Notes: generated by a model from the sequence alone, not told the origin. A stretch of 64,000 nt of DNA from Trochalopteron elliotii (GCA_024734555.1 JANPWX010000639.1:695656-759655), one strand, 5' to 3'; positions 12,301 to 24,870 are shown, counted from the first letter of the stretch. Program-made: numbers and translations.

Positions 12301-15300
12301 TTTCATCCAATAAGCATGGCCCTAAAACCTGCTTTCTCTGAAAGCATATCCCAGCTCACATGGCTGCTGGATGCAGATGTTTGTACCCATGGTATTCTCA
12401 GTCATAGCAAGCTATTTTATCAAGGGTATTAAAGATACCAGGCATTATTTTGAAGTAGGAAATCCTTCCCAAAGCCATATTTAAGACTTTAATGAAGTCA
12501 ATTTTTTTTTTCCTTAATTCCATTCAGCAGTTAAGCCAAAGCAGAATTAATTGTGGTTGCTAATACTAGAAGGCAAAAATAAGAATACTTCTTGTGAGCT
12601 TTCCAGCACACAAACTGCCTGTCATCCATCACCAACTCCCTTTGGCTGTTCTTCAAGTGCTCGTAAGTCTTCACTGCCCTGGATCTCTGCTGAGGTGAAA
12701 ACCACACCTTCCTGTGTTTTTGTTTCTACTCTTGTGTTCCCCTTGCCCTTCCATTTATTTATGCCACACTGCTATTGAATTATTATAGAGGTGGGTGACT
12801 TACCTATAGGGCTAGTCATATTCTAATCATGACAACTTTTTGTTTATAATACCTGAGCTATCTCACTCTTGGGATTCACTTCATCAGTCAAGATTAATTT
12901 TGGCCTTTATTTTAAGCCCGGAACCCATCCAGAAGGCCTCTAACAAACATGCAAAATACAAAGATAATACCAATAAGCACCTTGGGGAGGAGACAGAGAA
13001 AAGAAGGTCAGGAATAACACCTAGATACTATCTTGGATACTCATCTGCAAGCCCTTTCAGCCAGCTATGTGCAGGATAAAAGACTGTGGTAATTTTGTAG
13101 GATTAGCACTACAGAATTGTTTTGAGTGAGGAGCAAATGCCACAATGTGTGATCAGTGGTGCCACTGCAGTATAAGAAGAGGTCCCAACAGACTTTGTTG
13201 CATAGCTATAAAAACAGTGGACAGAGCAAACTTGGCCCTACCTGAGCTTTTCCTAAAACCTTACATTTCCCCTGTTTCCAATTCCACCTTCATAACCCAC
13301 TTTTTAATCCCCACCAACACATGGAAACAAAAACTTGGATCAAGAAGAAAATGCTGCCAAAGATTAGAGGTTTGGAAATTTACAACTGTTATCTGAGGAA
13401 AAACTATAGCAGCAGCCAATTACTTTAGTCAGAAGTCCTTGTTATTGTAAAGAAGCTTTAATATATGATTTTGCTTCCAAAATCATAAGATAGAAGTATA
13501 GTATTTTATCAGTCGAACAGAATTAAAAGTAAGAACAAAAGCAATTAAAATCCTACTTACCCAATATAGAAATTTTTAAAACTAAGGTCTGCAACCACTA
13601 ACTCGCTAAGAGATGTAGGGAATTATAAACATGAACTTGTCACAGACCACTGAAAAAAAAACCAAAACCAGGCAGGTGTCCTTTATAAACCTTTATATTT
13701 TTTTTTCATTATTGTTATTCCACCTTTCCCCATACAAAGCGTGACTGCAAAGCAGTACCAGTTCAGCAGTTTGGAGGAAGTAAAAAAAGTATGAGTGCTT
13801 TCAAAAATTACAGAACAGTGTTCCAAAAAGGAAATCTGATTAAAAACCCCATTTCTGTGCAGCAGCAGAGTGGTCTGTTTTGAATCTCAATGGCTATCTG
13901 TAGCACTGAGGTTTCTGTGTCACTGCATACAGAAAACGTGATGAGGAATGGTGCTATCTTATTCTACTCCTAACCACAACCTGGTAGAGAAATTCTGAAG
14001 TCACAAGGCAGCTGAGAGCTCTACTAAGAGACCATTAAAATGTACTGGCAAAGCTGGAAGGAAGAAATTCAAATGAGGCCAGGTTAGAGGTTTCAAAGGG
14101 ATGAGTGACTGATCCTGTTTCATGTTATGCCAGACAATGCTAATAGTTTAAACACTAGCTCTGTCAAACAAGAAATAAGTGTATTATTGTCTGTGAATTA
14201 TTAAAATTGACTTCACCTACTCACCTTTAGAATTTTCCAACTGAAAGAAAAAAAAAGAAAACAAGAAAGAAAAAGTCTCACAAGAGAAGCAGGCACTCTT
14301 AATCTATTACTAATGTATTCTTGAATCCTGTTAATATTTTTTATATTGTCTGCTTTGGTGAACTCAGAGACTATATGTGAGGAATGGGCAAGAATTGCAG
14401 CTGATCCAAGGCATAAAGCTCTTAAAGCTTAAGTCTCTCCTGCCCTGCAGATAATTACTGTCTCCTCTTTCACCCATCCAGCTGGGACATCAGACAATTT
14501 GGGGAACATCCAAGATGGGCATGAGGAACCATTTCCTGGTTCATGACCAATACTGTAGATGTTTTTGACACAGAGATAATTCTTCTCAGGTTTTATTCAG
14601 CAACAACACTTCTCCTCCCCTGCCCCCTCCCCTCATTTTTAAAAAGTTGTAATCTACAAGGCTCAATTTCCCCCACTACTCAGCCATCCAAGCTCTTCTT
14701 GAACACAAGGGAAGTATTAAGGATACTAAAAAATAATTAACAGTGTAAAAGGTTTTTAAGTTCTGATACAATACAAATCATTGCTATGCGTTTTTCTGGA
14801 ATACAAATATAAGACAAGAAGATATGAAAGGCTATCCTCAACATCACTCAACAACCACTGCTCAACATCATCATCATCATCACAGAGCAGCAATAATAGC
14901 AAAGGTCCCATCTATTTGTGCTTCCCTCATGAAGTTGTTAATTCACAAATGATGACTCTAAAGGTGATAGAGGGGAAAGGTGAAAGTTTATTTTTTTAAA
15001 CAACCACTTCCAAACTTCTACCTCCTTCCAACCATTTTCCCTTTCAAGAGAAATTGCAAATGGTGAAGGACAGGGATAAGTCTGAACAAAAACATTTGTT
15101 GACCCTTGGGGGAGACAGAAGACCTCTAGGACTAAATTAAAAAAAAAGTCTTCACTCCCCTAGGAAAGTACCTTCCTCCCCTCCAAATTAGGCTTTTCTT
15201 AGAAAACTGTAGGGACAATTTTTTTTTTTTAGCAGAATATTTTTTGACTTTTTTCCCTCCAGAGGTGAAGTTAAAAATCCCACATTTTCTAGGGGAATGA

Positions 15301-16679
15301 ACTTCAAGATAACTAAAGAAATAAAAGAAATTGATAGATGTCTACTGCCATTTTTGGACTATGAAACCTGAAAAATCATGAAATGAAAGCTTTTGGAGAA
15401 AAAGCCCCATACCCTCCTCATTCCTAAGAACTTGCTATGCCTTTGTGCATTTGTCCTAACCTTGTCCAAATGGCCCTTTCACACTGCCCCAGACTGTCCC
15501 TCAGAGGGAACAACTGCACTCACTGTCATAACATCTCCAGCAGCACGAAAGTAATGATGATAAATATTTTGCAAGAGGTGGCACAGGATTTTGAGAATCA
15601 GTGGCTTGAGGTACTATCTTTAAAGAAGAAAACTATCAGGTGCCATGGCATACCCAGGCTGGAGAGACCTATTTCCCCAGCAAACCCCTGACTGGAGGAC
15701 TCCATGCTGAAAAGGCTGATGTCAAGGCCTCTGCTGACCCAAACCAGCAGAAACTGCTATTGCCAACACTACAACCATCTCATGGCCTCTCAGATGAAAC
15801 ACATGAACATTCTGGGGCTGTCATCTTCCTTTGTACACCCACTCACTCATAAAATAAAATACAAACAGCTGAAGGCAAGCAAGCTCTGGCTAAGGCTGGA
15901 GAAATTAGACATGAGAGTAGCCCTTAATTCCAGATTTGCTGAAGGAAACCTTACCTCTATCTCATATCCTCTGTATTCAAAAGCCATTTTTATTTTCATA
16001 CAAATCGTGTCATTTATGATTCTCTACTGCCATTCTTAAACCCTTGCAAGGGCTGAATTGGCACAGCACACTCAAAAGAAAAGGTTACAATGATGTGGGA
16101 AATGCAGTCAAAATGAGAACAGTATTGTTAACGTTGCTTGACTTTTAAAAGCCCATTGTAAAATAAAATAAACAGCATCTGAAAGAGAGACAGATCTTCA
16201 GACATGCTCCCACTTTTAAATCTGAACAGTAATCAGGTGTGTAAGTGACCTCAAGCACCTCTGACACCAAGGTCTTCAGTAAACCATGATGGGAACAGAT
16301 TTGTGCTGAGCCACTCTGCCACTCTCACTGGAAACTCCAACGTGTCTGAACCACAATTTGGTTCTTTTGAATGTCTGATCTCTCACAGAAAATGGGAAAA
16401 GGCTGTAGGTGGTGGAGACTGTTGGCAGGAGGGAACACTTTGCAGTTGTGACAAATGTGTCTTGGTGCTGTCTGAGCCTGGACTTCTGTCATGGCTTTTG
16501 CCTGCTCCAGGCTCTCTCCCACCCTCATGACTTCCCTTCAGAGGCTTTGCATTTCCCACCACATCTGCTGAAGTGTTTGTATGGGACAGGCATAGGACAG
16601 GCAGTGATACGAAAACAAGGGTCCAGATGAGGGTGAGACAACAGAGAGATAACAAGGGGGAGGAGGAGGCCAAATGGCA
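9371..16679. other. Non-coding intronic DNA
   Basis: No exon or gene is recognisable on either strand. The stretch contains homopolymer runs, a short CAT microsatellite at about 14866-14882, and many unrelated short frames. I looked for the missing C-terminal GMDS exon, which should begin with a DFLQGDCTKAKQKLNW-like sequence on the minus strand, and did not see it. Confidence 0.6.
14866..14882. repeat. (CAT)n microsatellite
   Basis: Five to six CAT/ATC trinucleotides in a row, inside AT-rich non-coding sequence. It lies in a short chance reading frame with no other coding support. Confidence 0.85.
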
Positions 16680-16705
16680 GGGCAAGAGAAGGGGGAGGGA
16701 AGGGG
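16680..16705 (+). other. Potential G-quadruplex-forming G-rich tract
   Basis: Four G-tracts (ggg, ggggg, ggg, gggg) are separated by loops of 8, 1 and 2 bases, inside a longer purine-rich run beginning near 16650. The plus strand could form a G-quadruplex. In the minus-strand GMDS transcript the RNA would be C-rich, so any effect would be at DNA level or in an antisense RNA. This is a pattern match only. Confidence 0.45.
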
Positions 16706-19352
16706 ATAAGAGGTCAGATAAAAAGACACTTTCTGTGCATGAATAAACATGAATAAGGGAAGACACCCCAGTGCCAGGAAGGCAGAGAAGAATTACGGAC
16801 TGGAGCAGTCGATTAAAATTATAAACTGCATGACCTTGGTATAATTCCTTCTTGCCTGTAAAGCCACCCTAAGAGAACCTGACTAAAGAAAGCGTCTTGA
16901 GCTATTTCAGCATCTCTGCTCCCAGGCACTGTACAATGGGGCAGGCAAACGAGAATAATCAGCTGGGACCTCTTAAGCTCCCACGATGTTTGGGCTGGCC
17001 TTCTCAATTCCCATTGCAGATACATTGCTCTCCTTCATATTAAGATGCAGCAATGCACATAAGGACACTCTTGGGTACTAGTATGGAAAATGTCCCTATT
17101 AACTATTCATGCCCTTGAAGTGAAGCACTTGTTTGGATGCCTGGCTGAATCAGGTAGTGTCTAATTAAGGAGGTAGACAGCCTTCTATCCTCATTCACCT
17201 CTCCCTCAGCCTTAATCCTCCAGCCACCTAAGTTTAATTTAAAAATCTGTTTTCAGGAGTTGAGCCCAGATCTGTCACATCCAAGATTACCACTAATTGC
17301 TATGTGTCAACAGCATTTAGAAAAATGGGTAATGAATCAAAACCACCAACCCTTCTGCCTGGATGACAGCTTTATCTTTACACACCAGCTTTTCAATGGG
17401 GTTGCAATCTCTTTACCCACCCAGAATGGAAAATTGCATTGCCCAAAATCAGTCAGAGATTTCTTCAGCCAGTTTGAACACTTCCAAAGAAAAACTATTC
17501 GTCTTGTAGATGAACATATGGTGTAACACCCAAGGTGCAAAAGCACTCCAACCTAGACCCCAGGAGGTAAGGACACCCTCTTCCTCTGGCTGGGCTTGTC
17601 AGATGGTTGTGGCATTAGGGGATGGGAAAGCAGACTCAGAGAGTCTCAGGAAGATCAATGAAGATGTGAAGGTCACAGATGACACATGGCTGGTTTCAAA
17701 ACCTCAGGAATGACAGCAAGGAAAGAGGTTGTGAAGGAAGAAGGGCAACAGAGGCAGCTGTAGAAGTTGCCAGAGAAATGTTTTGTTAGAGGCACAGCAG
17801 AGGAGGAGCAGGATGACGCAAAGAGAAGCAACTGAGTAAAGTACAGTGTATGAGCAGTGTTGTCCAGAGGGATTCCTTTACTGGATGTGCCAGTCTAATA
17901 CTGATGTAATGAGCTCATTATGAAGCAAAAAGTCAGAATTTGTGTGGGAGGGCTGTAGGGGCACAGACTAGGTATCTGCTCCCACTAGAAAGGAGGTAAG
18001 TAAGCTAGGGCTCCTGCTAAGAGTCTGTTAAGAGGGTTAAACAAGACACAGAGCAAGACAGGACGTGAGGCTGCTGAAGCTTCTCCAGTTTGGTGACATA
18101 CTGAGAGGAAAACTTGATAGCAATAATGATTTTCCCTTCTTATAAGGAAGAACCACGATGAACACAATCAGGATGAGATAAAAAAAGTGGAAATTACCTG
18201 CTCAAGGACAGTTCCATCCTCTAGGAAGGACAGCAGAACACAATGCCATCAGGCTCTCCCCCAACTTTGCTGCTGCTTAATGGTATCACTCAAGCCGTGC
18301 AGTCTGTCTGCTCTGCCATACACGTTCCAGAGGCAGAAACACAGTAATGCTATTTTTTTACAAACCCTTTTTCACATGCTTGCTGAGAAATATTTAAAAT
18401 ATGTTAAGTGCCTCTTAGATGCTATAGAGACAAGTTACTACTAATCATTATTTTACTTGGCTGAATTTGACGTGTGTATTTTCAGAGATACCTCTGAAAT
18501 GCCTGATGTGTAAGGCCTTAACTAAAACAAATAAACAATCTGCTGCAGGTTTTATTAGCAGGAGGGAGAAATAAAAGGAAGAGGATGGCAAAGCAATGCA
18601 GAGATAATGCTGAGATTAAAGTAAAGAACAATATAAACATTTTGGCTGAGACAGAAGCAAAGTCAGCTTGGAGTAGAATTCAGGACAGCAGAGACAATAG
18701 TTTTCAGATGTTAACATACATTTTCAGAACAAGGAGGAAAGAAAACAGATAAGAGAAGACTGCCAGTTTTATGACAGTTCACAACTTCTTTACCTGACTG
18801 CTAGAGGAAAATAGACAGGAAAATAATCTGAAGATTATTCTTCCTTGAATGCTCCCATTTCATTTTCATGAGTATTAATAAAGGCCACATATTGACATTG
18901 ATGAGTAAAAAGATCCTTGAGGAAGGGAAGCACATGTTTCCTCATGCAGATATCTGAACAGTTTACAGTCACAGGCAGCACTGAACTTAAGAGTAGGAAA
19001 TGAAGCTTGTATGAAAACTAAAGTGGAAGTGTGGGGCATTCAGGGGTTTGTGATCATGGTTTCATTAGACTCTAAATGCTCTTTAGGGCAGGAACACTTA
19101 GAGGAGTTCAGAAATGTTTTTGACTTTAAGAAAGCTGACTTTGGGAGAATGTGATATGCCCCAAGGAATTTTTACTGGAATCCTATGAAACATGGGAAAC
19201 GCAGAGCTGAATTTTTAACAAACATCTGAAGAGGCTGAAATTTAAAGCCGTCCTGCTTAATTCCGAGGAGGAAAAAGGGTAACTGAGGCCAAACACAGTT
19301 AAGCAAAAATGCAAAATTTAGTATAAGTGACACACATAAGATTTGAGAGGTC

Positions 19353-19394
19353 GTATATATATATAACATATATATATTCATATATATATATATG
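19353..19394. repeat. (TA)n tract with interruptions
   Basis: About 42 bp of alternating TA in three blocks, broken by 'aca' and 'ttc'. It is self-complementary and prone to cruciform formation and length change. Confidence 0.9.
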
Positions 19395-21065
19395 TTTCAT
19401 TTATATCAATGCTAGAAAGAACTGGGAGAAGAATTGCTTAAGGCATATAGCAAAAGGAAGAAGTTAGCAAGTTAGCATGCCCTTTTTGCTTTGAAGAAGA
19501 ATAATAAGAGGCCAGATGACTACTTAAATATTAGCATCACGTTGTGACAGAGTTTCCAGGCTTGCTTAAAGGAAGGAAATTTGCATTGATGATGTATGCA
19601 TATCCTCAGAGTTACAGCCACGCCAGCCCATAACAAATGTGATGCACGGATTCAACCTGCAGTTCCTACGCCAGGCAAGCTGTAGGACAACTGCAGAAAC
19701 AGGTGGGAGAAAAGGGGAAGAATTCTCTGTAACACATGCAGAATATTAGATTCAGAGAAAACACAACATCTACACATGGTTGAAAGGCTTCTTTTATTTT
19801 CCCCTTTCAAACAGTGACGTAAACTCCTAACTGAGAGATATATACATCTAAGTTCTGTGATGACAAGACAGACCAGTGAGACCTGGAGTTAATCTTCACT
19901 GTTGCAGGAAAATGCAATGAAATGAAGCAAGCTCCTACGAAACTGTTAGCTTAATATCTGCCATGCAAAAATAACAGAAGCACTTTAACTCAAACACCTT
20001 AATGGGCAAAATTTAATTAGAAGCAATTGTGCAATTCTTGGGGGAAAATTCATGCATACAAATTAGTAGTAATTTTCCTGCTGAAAGATAAGAAAATTAA
20101 AGACAGACCCTGTAGAACTCTGTAGAAGTTACCCAACTTCTAGGGTTGAGACAACTGATGCTTATGATGTTATGTGCTGCAGGGCTGCTTGTTTCCAACT
20201 CACCAAGGAAGCCCACTGAATTTCAGTTTTAACTTTTGAAAGAAATTTAAAATTATTTTAACATTATTTTTGTGAATGCCAAATAGATTCTTTAAATCCA
20301 AGTATACACTTAGTTGCCTACATACAATATGGAGATTCTGATTGTAAGTAGAAAAGACTAAAGAGATAATTTCTGAAGTACCTACATTTCACAGGTGAGT
20401 AAACTGTACTGGAAAGTGATCTTTACATGCCTAGAGCAGAAGGTGAATATAAAGCATGACTTTTCTAGCCATGTGCTTAAAAAGCTTGCAAAATAAGTGA
20501 AAGTATCTTTTGTAGTGTATCAAGTTCAGTATAGAAAGCAAACTTGCCATGAAGCTCCTGTGAAAACTGTTGATTTTAAGAAAGCACCAAACAAATTTTT
20601 TTCCCTAATCCTTGCAGCAGGTTAGCCTCCAAAGACATTTAAAAAAGGGCCAGAAAATATACTGATAGGAATTCGATAAAGGCTGAAAGAAATGATACTG
20701 ATAGGTTTGCATTTGGCAAGACACAAGGAAGGAAGGAGAGAGACAGGCATTAGAAGCATTAGCAGGAACAATTCCCAAGGCCAGTAAATATCAAGGGGCC
20801 CCACAGCAGTCAAAAGCAGAGTGAAGAGATTTAGAGCCAAGGCATTCAAAGGGTCTACTTAGTTTGACCAAAAGACTGTCTCACATTTCAAGGTTTCTTC
20901 TTCAGTACAGCTAAGCTTTTCAATGGGAGGCCTTGACCCCAGGGATCACTAACTGAAGAAAACAAATGTGTTTTCAAATGAATGTATTGGCACTGTCAGA
21001 ACTGACTGTACACAAGATTAAATTATGTTTATTTTCAATTTCCAGAATACCATGTTAAATTTTAG

Positions 21066-21083
21066 AGAGACAGACAGACAGAA
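21066..21083. repeat. Short (GACA)n run
   Basis: Three to four GACA units preceded by GA dinucleotides. It is a small tetranucleotide repeat without other context. Confidence 0.75.
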
Positions 21084-22472
21084 ATGTTTCCAAATAAGAC
21101 ATGAGAATCTGAGCATCAGATTTTCTGTGTTAGCTGTGATTCAACAGAATTCCTGTTAACTGAACTGGCTAAGCCTCCTCCCAAAATGTCAACCTGAGGC
21201 TTTCTTGCCTTCAGCAGTATTGGTACAAGTGGCAGCAGGAGACACGTGCTGTCAGTCCATTTTAGTTATTTCATTGCTCTTCCCTGCTTTCTTGTGATGG
21301 ATTGGGTTTTGGTCTAGTATTTTGAATTGCACAGATGTGATTCCGTGAAAGAAACAAACAGTAGTTTGCCTGCCTTTGACAAGAAATGGAAATCAAATTA
21401 GAATTTTAAAAAAAGGAGAAAGTGATTCTGGGTATCCATCCTGAGATGATTTAAAAAGGAAACTAACTGCAGGAAAAGGATATCACATCTCTTCACAGAG
21501 GAGTTCCCTCACAGACCTTCTGCATGCTCCTTAAGACAAAGGTACTTTGTGCTTCTACCTTGATCATGCTTGAGCAGCTTCACAGCCTTTCTGGGTTCCA
21601 CAGGAACCAAGTCGGGACTGCATTAAAAGCCAGGGAAGATGGGGGTACGGGAAGATAGAGATGGAGCCCTCATTCAAGGGAAGGCGGCCTATGAGAAACC
21701 AGGTAATTTCAGATAAACATCAGACATCTATTGTGGTTATACACAGCCCTATTTCAAGCCCACATTCCACTCCATATTTGAATTCCTCCCTATTCCTTCC
21801 TTCTCATGTACGGAGCCACTAGAATATTCCTGAGGGATGTGTGCTTATGGACTGTTCCAAACCAGTAAGTATAATGAGTTGAATTTAAATCCAGAAACTG
21901 TGTTCCCAGAGGGAGACCAAAAGGGACAGAGAGAAAGAAGACCATGGGCAGCACTACCTCAGCAGAAAACATTTGAGCACATGAATAATGTGAAACTACA
22001 GTGAGGACTACCAAAGATCTATGTACTAATCATGAATTTTGAGGAGTGAATATGTACTTGTTAGTAAGAGGTATGACAAAGCAGGAAAGTGGGTCTCACA
22101 AAGCACAGACTTGTTGGGTCAAGTGTCCTTTTCCTGTTTGGCAAGTCCTTTTGTCTCTGTCCTCCTTATCATCCTGACACCTTACCACAGCACAGAATGA
22201 CAGACAGCTCTTAATGACTTCCTAGAATTTGATTCTATACACATGTCCAGCCCTTTTTAATGTAAAATGAAAGTCTCTGTTCCCCTCTGAATTTCAGTTT
22301 TAGAACCCATGCCCACTTGCAAACATGCAGCCCTCTCACTCACACCCTGCAATCTGTGTCAACAACACAAAGGTGCTCTTGTCACCCCCTTGCCTGAATC
22401 ACACAGCTCTTCTGAATGGACACACTGACAGATGATGCTGTGTCAGCAGCCACTGGGGGTTGTGTCACTTTC

Positions 22473-22500
22473 CCCAGGAGAGGAGAAATCCTCTCCTGGG
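22473..22500. repeat. Perfect 12-bp inverted repeat with GAAA loop
   Basis: Left arm CCCAGGAGAGGA (22473-22484) and right arm TCCTCTCCTGGG (22489-22500) are exactly complementary and separated by GAAA. A plus-strand RNA would be a very stable hairpin closed by a GNRA tetraloop. The minus-strand GMDS pre-mRNA would carry the same stem with a UUUC loop. It lies about 790 bp downstream, in gene direction, of the 97-bp exon. A chance 12-bp perfect stem with a short loop is expected far less than once in 64 kb. No annotated function is known to me. Confidence 0.9.
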
Positions 22501-23149
22501 TACACCCACTCCCACATAGCACAATTGGGGCTACTGTTCCCTGTGTCCAGAAACAAGGCTTCACCCTGTACCATCTCTGTGCATTGCCACCATCCCGCCT
22601 AACCTGGAAATATTGTTGATTTTTTCCCTCTCACAGAATTCTCATTAGGTGATTGAAGCACAGGGGTTAGGGACTTGGTCCTGCCAGCAGCATGTGCTGG
22701 CTTAGCACCCCTGGTAGATTTCACTGAGGCATTCCTGGGAGTAAAGATGTGTTCTGCAAATGAGCATTTGCTGAGCAGGATCCTGCAAAGCACACGAGCA
22801 CATCTAAACCAGCATTTTGCAGCACCCGCAGTTACAAAGATGTAAGCTGGAGTGGAAACTGTACCGTGAAGCACAGAAGGTGGTGCTTTATAATCAAGCC
22901 CATCAGTGCCCACCTTCTTCTGCTTTCCCTACTTGCAGCTGGATGAGACATGACAATATTCCCATTCACAAGGAGCTGTTTTATCCTCTATCTTGTTTCC
23001 CATATAATGTTTTAGCCCCCTCAGCACCGGCTATCCCACTCAGGGAGGGTGACCAAAGAGGAGCAGTGTCTCTGTGAGAGGGCCACCCACTCCTCCCGCC
23101 TGCTCCTTGGTTCTTCCCAGGTAGCTGGCTGTGAGGGGCCAACAAACAG
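22501..23149. other. Non-coding DNA next to GMDS exon, moderately GC-rich
   Basis: Intronic by position, downstream in gene direction of the 97-bp exon. It is somewhat GC-richer than the surrounding introns, but no splice-bounded open segment was found. Open frames on both strands overlap each other. Confidence 0.55.
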
Positions 23150-23285
23150 GCTAATTTAGAGCTCTAAAAGCTGGCAGCGGGAGTGCAATTAAGCCGTTTT
23201 CACAGACTGCTGGCCAAATGCAGCGATTTATTGGCTGAGTGATTGGATTATTCATTTGCAAAGCTAAGAGAGGGCATTTTCTTAC
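23150..23285. promoter_or_regulatory. Candidate conserved non-coding element abutting GMDS exon
   Basis: This 136-bp segment follows the donor site of the 97-bp exon directly. It carries a dense set of homeodomain and POU-like words: CTAATTTAGAG (23151-23161), CAATTAAG (23186-23193), TGATTGGATTA (23240-23250) and octamer-like ATTTGCAA (23254-23261). A CCAAT box also reads on the minus strand near 23230. Vertebrate GMDS introns lie in the FOXC1/FOXF2/FOXQ1 neighbourhood, where distal enhancers are plausible. Conservation was not tested, so this remains a suggestion. Confidence 0.3.
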
Positions 23286-23382
23286 CACTTCAGTTGGCCT
23301 GTAGTACTTGTGATTGACTGTCACATGAATCTTGCCAGTCTCCTTGCACCGTCCCACTTCATTTTCATTCTTCCCTTCCCAC
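23286..23382 (-). CDS. GMDS: GDP-mannose 4,6-dehydratase, internal exon (downstream of the two in this window)
   Basis: This 97-bp exon encodes the last base of a split Val codon followed by 32 codons, [17 protein letters not shown] ... KYYRPTEV. It matches the C-terminal substrate-binding part of GMDS (about residues 297-329 of human). GMDS is a cytosolic, NADP-dependent extended short-chain dehydrogenase. It converts GDP-mannose to GDP-4-keto-6-deoxymannose, the first step of GDP-L-fucose synthesis. On the minus strand the exon is preceded by a pyrimidine tract and TTTACAG, with a TTGAT branch-point candidate about 24 nt upstream. It is followed by the donor GTAAGA. It starts in phase 2 and ends in phase 0, and the next exon should begin DFLQGD. 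Oddity: Asn-His (23310-23315) replaces the expected Asp-Leu before KYYRPTEV. No stop or frameshift is present, so it looks like the functional gene. Confidence 0.96.
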
Positions 23383-24870
23383 CTGTAAAGAAGATAAACA
23401 TTTAATCAACCCATAATTACTTTAGTGCTCTGATCTTACCAACATTTGGCCTGCTTTCATTTACTTGAGGCTGGTGTCAATTCGCCCTGCAGGACAGTAT
23501 AAACTCATTAGCTAAAGGAACAAAGGGAGAGTTTAGACTTGAATAGAGTAACAATGGCTTTTGAAGTCTCTTTGTTTTGGTTTTTGATTCAGTGGAAGGT
23601 CTAAAATGCAGGACTTCCAAATTAAACACATAATGCTAAGGGAAAATAAAATGCCCTGATTTCAGAATGTCTCATGTATCTGCAAATAAATATGACAGTG
23701 AGGTTTTTAATTTGTGGATTGGTTCAAAGCTGTTTTCTTAAAATATTTTTAATTCTTGCATTTTGGCCAATACTTTCAGGAACTCTTTAATCTGTTAATT
23801 TTATAGATGTGAAGCTCTGTTTGAATAGCATTAAGCTGCATAATTTAATTTGTGCTTAACTAGAAAAAACAAAATAAAAACAATTCTTGGGTTTTCAGTC
23901 CTACTTTGACATGGCACTCCACATACACATATTGTAAACTCTTCTTGCTACCTGTGAGCTGAAAGCCAGCTCCCTTCGTCCAAATTAGTTTCATATGTGT
24001 CGAACAGCCTGCAATTTGCTGCAATTTATGTGAACTGGTTGCGCTGTGAAGTATTTTCTTAGAGACTGTCCTGGTTTCAGGAGCAGCAGAAGAGGAATGG
24101 TTTGGTGGGTGACTAGCTCTGCCTTTGGGGAGGTCAGGCTGCAGTCTGGAAGCCTGGGGACAATGCTCCCACTCCAAATAAATGCTTCAGATGGCACATG
24201 TAGGAACATGCATCAGTGCATCAAACTTCATCCACTGAATATACAAAATCCGGACTTATGCTTGAAATTCTATGCTCTTTTTGCTTTTAAGTATATACCA
24301 TGGGGGTCTGAACCAGCTTGGCTTAAAAATGTGATGATTAAATCCGTTAGCTTTTTTTTATGTTTAAGTAAAATCTGTATAAATTAAATCAGCATTGTGA
24401 TTTAGACTATTTAGCCTCAGTCACCAGCAAGGAAAGAAAAGCACCCCTAGCCTCCCACTTACTAATTTTTCTTCTAGCTCTTGGGATTTTGTCACAGATA
24501 TGTTTTCTCCTTGTTCCCCTGCCCCCTCAAGCTCCTAGAAGAATTTAATTCTTTGACAATCTCAGCCTTCATTTTTGAGTTTCTAGCCCTGAGGGCTAAG
24601 CAGAAAAGTCTGAAAATGTGACCTCTGTGTACCCGCAAAGGCTTAAACACTGAAAGGCAGAAGGAAATACCAAATATGCATTATTGCAAGTTTTTAAATC
24701 TCACAAGTTTTTAAGCACAACTCATGACTTTTGAATGACTAGCAAAGTCTGTAGGATGCTTGATACTGAGAACATTTCACATTGAAATAATTTCCTACAG
24801 ATAATAGTGACAGTGAAGTCAGCTGTTAATGGGTATGCCATGATGCTAAAGATGATTTATAATTTAAATT

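Larger units (their letters stand above)
16706..22472. other. Non-coding intronic DNA with a TA-rich simple repeat
   Basis: No supported exons. It includes the alternating TA tract at 19353-19394 and a short GACA run at about 21066-21083. All longer open frames overlap frames on the opposite strand and show no family resemblance. Confidence 0.6.

Noticed and set aside
15145..15305. Possible long inverted repeat (CTCCCCTAGGAAA against TTTTCTAGGGGAATG)
   Set aside because: Only about 14 of 18 positions match and the inner arms do not pair, so it could be chance.
1..23285. Search for the C-terminal GMDS exon(s) encoding DFLQGD... to the stop codon
   Set aside because: No matching minus-strand segment was seen by eye. 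The exon(s) probably lie below position 1.
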